IMG/VR virus record: IMGVR_UViG_3300028384_001119
Span: 1-28,077 of that record
DNA from: a virus
DNA length: 28,077 nucleotides
Reading direction: 5' to 3' (one strand)
Below, one piece after another: positions 25,301 to 28,077 of this stretch (positions are counted from its first letter, which is position 1; every line of letters begins with the position of its first letter). The notes beneath the pieces are model-generated. The model had not been told where the DNA came from. It did no database searches and saw nothing but the letters and a program-made list of their open reading frames with translations. A program made the position numbers and the translations under genes.

Positions 25301-27171
25301 TTAAATCTTTTAACAAGGCTTTAAAAGCATTCGATAATAAGTTTGACAAAAACGCTGTTAAAGAAATTGAAGATGCAGGTTTTACTGTTGATCAAGCTCT
25401 GCGGGTATGGATATGGAATAAAAATGGCTATGCCATACCAGATATTACATTAAAAGAAGAAACAAAGCTTGTTGAAATTGTAAGAAAAAATCCTAAATTA
25501 TTAGGAACGGCTTTGCAGTTTAGAAATATGTTTGGTGCTGGTCGGCCTTATCCGGAGCCAACCGGAGACTGGTATGCTTCTAATGTTAAGTTTGATGCGC
25601 ATCGTTATATTAATAAAGGTGCTCGCCAAATGTTTTTGGAAGAATTTATTAATAATGCTAATGAAGCATTTACCCCTGAGTTTTATGCAAAAGCAGAAGC
25701 AGCATTTGGTAAAGGTTATGTAAAAAACTTACAGCAAATGCTTAATGCAATGATTACAGGACAGTCAATGCCTACTAACTTACCTGAATATGCCGTAATT
25801 GGATTAAATTATATAAACGGTGCTGTGGGTAACATAATGTTCTTAAATGGTAGATCAGCAACACTACAGACTATTTCAATGGCAAACTTTGTTAATTGGA
25901 GTGATAACAACATATTAGCTATAGGGAAAACACTAGCTGATCCTAAAAACTTTGCTAAAACATTTATGGAATTAATGAATTCCGATTTCTTAAAACAACG
26001 TAGAGATGGTTTAGAAATTAGTGTTGAAGAAGCGGAAATTGCAAAATCATTACGCGACTCAAAAAATTCATTAAGCCATGTATGGGGTAAAATTATACAA
26101 TTAGGATATACTCCAACAAAATTTGCTGATAGTTTCGCTATCGCGGCTGGAGGTACCTCGTTTTATATTAATAGAACTAAAACATACGAAGCCCAAGGGT
26201 TTTCAAATGCTGAAGCTAAACAAAAGGCTTTTGATGATTTTAGAATGCTTGCAGAAACTCACCAGCAATCATCAAGACAAGATAAAGTTTCCAATGTACA
26301 AAGAGGTTTAACGGGTAGACTTGTATACTCATTTAGCGGTGCCCCGTTCCAAATGGCTCGCGAGCAGAAAAAAGCAGGTTTAGACTTTATTAATAGACGA
26401 GGTGATGATAAAACTAATATTTCAAAGTTTATTTATTACGGAGCAATGCAAAACTTGTTGTTTACCGCTTTGCAACAAGGTGTCTTTGCGGCAGCTTTTG
26501 AAGATGATAAAGTTTTAGATGGCAAAGATGAAAAATCAAAACGCCTTGCTAATAGTATGTTAGACGCGACCTTAAGATCTTCTGGTTTACCTGGAGCAAT
26601 GCTTGCAATGGGTAAAAATGCTATTATAAAATATATGAAAGAAAACGAAAAAGGTTATCAAGGAGATATGGGTAATGTTGTGGGTGAAGTATTAAATATT
26701 TCTCCGCCTGTAGGCTCTAAATTTAGAAATATATACAAAGGGTTACAATCAAGAAAATTTTTATTACATACTAAAAAGGGACGTAAAGAGGTCGAGGCCT
26801 CTAGTAATTTTGTAGAAAACCCATTGATGCACGCTAATGCTCGTATTATTGGTGGCATAACAAACTATCCGGTAAATCGATTAATGAGTAAAGCAGATAA
26901 TCTAACTACCGCATACACAGGTTTACACCGTGGAGCGCAAGCCGACCCTTGGCAAAGAGTATTTTTAGCTGCTGGTTGGGATAAATGGAGCTTAGGTTTT
27001 TATGATAAAAAAGAAGACGACGGCACAAAGAAAACACGAAGCGAAATAATGAAAGAAGTATGGGCTAAAAAATTTAGAGAAGAATTTATTAGAGATTCAA
27101 TTAAAGCGACTAAAGCAACAATAACAAAACCAGAATTAGAATTACTCAAAAAAAGATTAAAACAAAAATAA
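19357..27171 (+). CDS. Giant polyvalent internal virion/ejection protein
   Basis: A 2604-residue protein, nearly twice T7 gp16 (1318), ending the ejection block. The N-terminus repeats a T-x-K-x-F-E-x-F-x-x-E-Y motif (about 14-25 and 44-55). Residues 501-535 and 570-640 hold an amphipathic then Gly/Ala-rich stretch (G-G-L-G-G-A-T-G) that may insert in membranes. A zincin-like motif, Q-E-F-G-H at 831-835, lacks the first His of HExxH. About 1070-1120 is a helical module with S-W-S-P-E-G-G-A-K-L-T-S-Y-I. Residues about 2060-2390 form the C-terminal module I best recall from marine phages: W-S-D-N-N, K-F-A-D-S-F-A-I-A, Q-Q-S-S-R-Q-D and F-I-Y-Y-G-A-M-Q-N-L-L. I see no lytic transglycosylase motif. 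It probably forms the periplasm-to-cytoplasm channel for genome entry. Confidence 0.75.
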   Translation: MFEIWEQLSNLGYTTKTFEEFQNEYSSGEGQKLLHEKLAAAEMTSKNFEVFSSEYFTTPPEQITGAVAKIKALPGFDQQKIDKEKQERAKVISDFQDYADEYLDLDLTTKGQRPIDKGTAISIPTPIGPDIPIFSISDPIKGRNIEELAEDPKFEEELRNQILGDYKINNPEAPLPNDFDIDKAVRKSINNKRQEVKQDKKYAALKEKDFLKQNNQYVPFLNEGTKGFISEMNKAEQNAANVKIKLTELNNQLKNITQFDPAYSEILTEKVNLEKQFPDLLKEIDSNYKPFLNLKTGQRLNAEDAAQLPANIIEDLSEKDKKLSEYYNSLPAEKLEQSFFEHLLYKQEAAEIMNQKITSLSPISPDSPLGRKYTQKGYKPNENGTFTVPLKHASYGTGVFNDEFIEEQRAYYKNDQIKLGKESEALKNAYFLNISPASIKEDVGDVLLRGAEVLTEATFGKDAFELGTSKRKELDELEKLLENSDIKITEEEKENFERGLGYKVYEQTVGFIPEIAKFATVNKAAGAAGITAKISQLVNSGNKYKKTLGITLDLLLEEAKFKVVTKGESQTGAGAGFKLGGMAFGKLIPFRFTSESGLARFNPLLEKAAFGGLGGATGSEAALLAESLYKDLQGNKSWKTSIQDEFGDMSEVSERALINTLVFGLTGVAGMTQKSDWMSMPAKRKYRTNLENQLKKEGLSSSGRNKLLAQLQIVDRDIAIADRNFLNQDIGSMQTQRKLAEEIIRSEKSTPADIANAKNYVIKVQAATAAAERNIRRQFSNIKRSGIAGEKNIKLKIVDTELPNGDKATYNKGTGEFSFNINRYKPGVFAQEFGHFFVDLAFKNNPEFAEAFKNKIAKEVNSKLSGKTFNINGKEGLTFEEAINESYKKSAQPEEYVMNVVEFLNKPEYRDILLETGLLNNIKNNVINIANRIGLNYKAEKNFTSAQELLKFLDDLGTVAEGGNSSAIKRKFKAFESIIIDGKKLINAKTGKEVLTEDAQVEEMASAPITESEKKDIFSKAEKAYEQFSKENIDSAGLMVGVEFEPIIGKMADRIYRDIPGYEMERSNIITDVMMETRPGYGGVPALVKSWSPEGGAKLTSYIFGNLPKRIIGIVNKHYPSLGRTRGFEEGETAKFTEEQGLGGPGAGFVDISSPELTTRIQAKKAETILGLKPESIKEFDRVAEMEVKFKFPDIEAKSIVEYNLGEKGNADVSFYENNTANVAINGRTEKIKARTPKDVETYLKKKGFSIESQEKLGNFRQQKISSFRTQLYDVLQAEAGGTIEKGTKPSPEYSTFIDKTFPLYKDYFSQSSINKRFADFKEPVIDKATGKQAREKTAQGKSIFTKKSITKAEWIKYFEGDGSVRIDGRRRALLETIAEEIGFDKIMEKVYDQSKQEQIKSRQAELGVELVENFAIILGKQLDRLPGQEIVFASKDITEAYNSLVGKNKSYTKEEFARVLVLASKVDSGYLKFEHPDIYNLLEQEVALRLGDAHTQALAASKKDFVKFANETRNEVNKISSDMVKEPNQLEGKQIERYYEAIKELVNYLPASILKLTGGTGEVKVPGSFLSQNLGFTGEVYFLRAGKFADLIGGAGTKFENLSKETKDAWNKFNQLLNVGSGRYKFMTTDLGNIKEIVNINTKKISLEQKQKEIDNFIKSKKGQLLLKEIKASEAFLDATLLTINEVSRKDNNLELAETFYENIIPLFKSNKSKSLIRLYSPFKTMQLTEGEISRFGNEHLKAKAAFGGRVYSEIREGALTLERLKQLKENWRSVLGEQQAQDYVDWALGSTYDGYAPLKLSYLGKQTGDKGKLKELKEKGDKKLYDTKIAIENLKNLYNFVEGKSEYDLFVNEIAKELVNTTEGLKLAEATNLIQDAISAEPIMSSKNITEEFDGMLERRSGLEGEISPSRARQLGKGKGRFDLYIPPNAEDFAGLMYKLYGRGEQGTKDMEFVKQTLLLPYERGENMISSYRQQISNKFKSFNKALKAFDNKFDKNAVKEIEDAGFTVDQALRVWIWNKNGYAIPDITLKEETKLVEIVRKNPKLLGTALQFRNMFGAGRPYPEPTGDWYASNVKFDAHRYINKGARQMFLEEFINNANEAFTPEFYAKAEAAFGKGYVKNLQQMLNAMITGQSMPTNLPEYAVIGLNYINGAVGNIMFLNGRSATLQTISMANFVNWSDNNILAIGKTLADPKNFAKTFMELMNSDFLKQRRDGLEISVEEAEIAKSLRDSKNSLSHVWGKIIQLGYTPTKFADSFAIAAGGTSFYINRTKTYEAQGFSNAEAKQKAFDDFRMLAETHQQSSRQDKVSNVQRGLTGRLVYSFSGAPFQMAREQKKAGLDFINRRGDDKTNISKFIYYGAMQNLLFTALQQGVFAAAFEDDKVLDGKDEKSKRLANSMLDATLRSSGLPGAMLAMGKNAIIKYMKENEKGYQGDMGNVVGEVLNISPPVGSKFRNIYKGLQSRKFLLHTKKGRKEVEASSNFVENPLMHANARIIGGITNYPVNRLMSKADNLTTAYTGLHRGAQADPWQRVFLAAGWDKWSLGFYDKKEDDGTKKTRSEIMKEVWAKKFREEFIRDSIKATKATITKPELELLKKRLKQK

Positions 27172-27172
27172 A

Positions 27173-27454
27173 ATGGCAGAAATATCAAAAGACAGTAAGT
27201 TTACACTAAGTTTAGAATCATTAGTGGTACTGGGAGGCGTAGTGGTTACTACAGTGGGAATGTGGTTTACGCTTCAAGCTGAAATAGACGAAGCAAAAAA
27301 ACTGCCGCCTGCAGAAGTAACGCGAACAGAATACGATCTTAAAGATCAGTTAATTAGAGAAACAATAATTAATACACAAACTCAAGTTGAACAAAACAGC
27401 AAAAAGCTAGACGATATAGACGAAAAACTATATGAGTTAATTAAAGGGAAATAA
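27173..27454 (+). CDS. Small single-pass membrane protein, candidate holin/spanin-like lysis factor
   Basis: A 93-residue protein starting two bases after the giant ejection gene. Residues about 15-34 (ESLVVLGGVVVTTVGMWFTL) form one hydrophobic transmembrane segment after a short charged N-terminus. The rest is soluble: A-E-I-D-E-A-K-K-L-P-P-A-E-V, then T-E-Y-D-L-K-D-Q-L-I-R-E-T-I (about 52-65) and a Lys/Glu/Asp coiled coil to the end. A membrane anchor followed by a coil, just before an M15 endolysin, suggests a class of lysis membrane protein such as a holin or an i-spanin-like factor. I recall the R-T-E-Y-D-L-K-D-Q segment from marine phages without a stated function. It could instead belong to virion entry, since it directly follows the ejection genes. 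Confidence 0.6.
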   Translation: MAEISKDSKFTLSLESLVVLGGVVVTTVGMWFTLQAEIDEAKKLPPAEVTRTEYDLKDQLIRETIINTQTQVEQNSKKLDDIDEKLYELIKGK

Positions 27455-27455
27455 A

Positions 27456-27770
27456 ATGAAAAAATTAATTTTAATTGCGGGATTATTACTCGGTTTAAAT
27501 GCAACCGCACAAGAATTTACACTTGTTGAAATTAATGCTAAGTGGAATCAAAAAAACAGCATAACATTTAAAAGTGTAGATGGAGTACCAGTTAAAAAAG
27601 CATATTTAGAAGATCAACCATCACATTTTGCATCTACAATTAAATCAGTGCCAACACTTATGTTATATGTTGACGGACGATTAAGTTACAGTTGGGTAGC
27701 AGGTATTGATCTTAAATGTCCTGCAACGCCAGACCAAGTAGCTTTAGTAATTGAAAATTTTAAAAAATAA
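27456..27770 (+). CDS. Secreted thioredoxin-fold protein lacking CxxC
   Basis: A 104-residue protein with a clear signal peptide (K-K, hydrophobic LILIAGLLLGL, then NATAQ|E with cleavage after about residue 19). The mature 85 residues show a thioredoxin-like order: F-T-L-V-E-I-N-A-K-W (21-30), then a helix region, a second strand, then the S-V-P-T motif (64-67) with the cis-proline at P66, the strand L-M-L-Y-V-D-G, and a terminal helix. Where thioredoxin has W-C-G-P-C, this has W-N-Q-K-N (30-34), so both active cysteines are replaced by Asn and the enzyme cannot be a classical oxidoreductase. One Cys remains (C88). It lies between the membrane protein and the M15 endolysin, two to three bases from each, so an envelope role in lysis is plausible. 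The fold match is by eye. Confidence 0.65.
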   Translation: MKKLILIAGLLLGLNATAQEFTLVEINAKWNQKNSITFKSVDGVPVKKAYLEDQPSHFASTIKSVPTLMLYVDGRLSYSWVAGIDLKCPATPDQVALVIENFKK

Positions 27771-27773
27771 TAA

Positions 27774-28077
27774 ATGGATAACCGCATAAGTAAGCATGTA
27801 TCTTACAAAGAAGGAACGTTTTCGCAAACTGCCACTCGTAAGGACATAGACAATACTCCAACACCTGAAATATTAGAACGCATGAAGGCTACGGCTGAGA
27901 ATGTGTTTGAGCCACTTAGGGCTTACGTGGGGGCTCCAATTAAAATTAATAGCTTCTACCGCTCTATTAGCTTAAATGTAGCTATAGGGGGCGCTAAATC
28001 GAGCCAGCACACACGTGGCGAAGCAATGGATATTGACGATACGTTTGGGCATATGTCAAACAAAGATATGTTTGAAT
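27774..28077 (+). CDS. M15-family peptidase endolysin (3' partial)
   Basis: The ATG at 27774 opens a frame that is still open at the window end, giving 101 residues. It has the M15 metallopeptidase signs: S-F-Y-R (60-63), with R63 in the conserved arginine position, then S-S-Q-H-T-R-G-E-A-M-D-I-D (76-88), which is the S-x-H-x-x-G-x-A-x-D zinc-binding motif with H79 and D86 as metal ligands. The later H-x-H motif lies beyond the window. M15 enzymes of the VanY/D-Ala-D-Ala carboxypeptidase type cut peptide bonds of peptidoglycan stems. In phages they are common endolysins. There is no signal peptide, so export would depend on a holin-like partner, for which the membrane protein upstream is the nearest candidate. 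It starts three bases after the thioredoxin-like gene's stop. Confidence 0.85.
   Translation, partial: MDNRISKHVSYKEGTFSQTATRKDIDNTPTPEILERMKATAENVFEPLRAYVGAPIKINSFYRSISLNVAIGGAKSSQHTRGEAMDIDDTFGHMSNKDMFE

Noticed and set aside
27173-27454. Firm assignment of the 93-residue protein as a holin
   Set aside because: It has one membrane segment and a coil, compatible with holin, spanin-like or entry roles; no decisive motif is present.
1-28077. tRNA genes, CRISPR arrays, insertion sequences or integrase/attachment sites
   Set aside because: No cloverleaf, spaced repeats, transposase or integrase reading frame was seen on either strand by reading; a tRNAscan or repeat search was not possible.

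Overview
The window is one strand-uniform, AT-rich block of late (virion-building) genes from a tailed bacteriophage. Every supportable gene is on the + strand, and most are 0-40 bases apart or overlap. The order is tail-fibre end, small accessory genes, terminase, portal, scaffold, major capsid, connectors, a long tail nozzle/stabilisation protein, ejection proteins and lysis genes. No tail sheath, tape-measure, integrase or replication gene is visible. With T7-like ejection proteins present, this suggests a short-tailed (podovirus-type) virion. A marine flavobacterial (Bacteroidota) host is inferred. Start sites are A-rich with no clear Shine-Dalgarno sequence, the secreted protein has a Bacteroidota-like signal peptide ending NATAQ|E, and many proteins recall families I know from uncultured marine phages. 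That last point is recall, not a search.

Layout. 1-208: C-terminal end of a probable tail-fibre/adhesin gene with an 11-residue repeat. 254-1931: small genes, namely a DUF7936-like protein, an acidic coiled-coil protein, a 72-residue unknown, a tandem GroES-like co-chaperonin and a candidate small terminase. 1931-4150: large terminase. 4143-6566: portal with a long Gln/Ala-rich C-terminal coil. 6600-7799: acidic scaffold. 7820-9241: major capsid protein with strongly biased codons, followed by a terminator-like hairpin. 9321-10163: conserved unknown protein. 10226-11815: two connector-like proteins. 11819-16069: 1416-residue stabilisation/tail nozzle protein. 16072-17362: two beta-rich putative virion proteins. 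17398-27171: three probable ejection (internal virion) proteins, ending in a 2604-residue polyvalent protein that fills over a quarter of the window. 27173-28077: a small membrane protein, a secreted thioredoxin-fold protein without active-site cysteines, and the start of an M15 peptidase endolysin cut by the window end.

How it works together. Scaffold and capsid protein build the procapsid, perhaps helped by the virus's own co-chaperonin. Terminase packages DNA through the portal, and the connectors and stabilisation protein close the vertex. The three large internal proteins are probably ejected ahead of the DNA to span the Gram-negative envelope. The last genes probably open the cell at the end of infection. 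Compact hairpins at the portal end, after the capsid gene and before the first connector may set the unequal amounts of these products.

Most notable points: a two-unit GroES-like protein with only one apparent mobile loop; a secreted thioredoxin-like protein with WNQKN where WCxxC is expected, inside a probable lysis cassette; a degenerate zincin motif (QEFGH) in the giant ejection protein; and a strong alternative-pairing RNA element ahead of the first connector gene.
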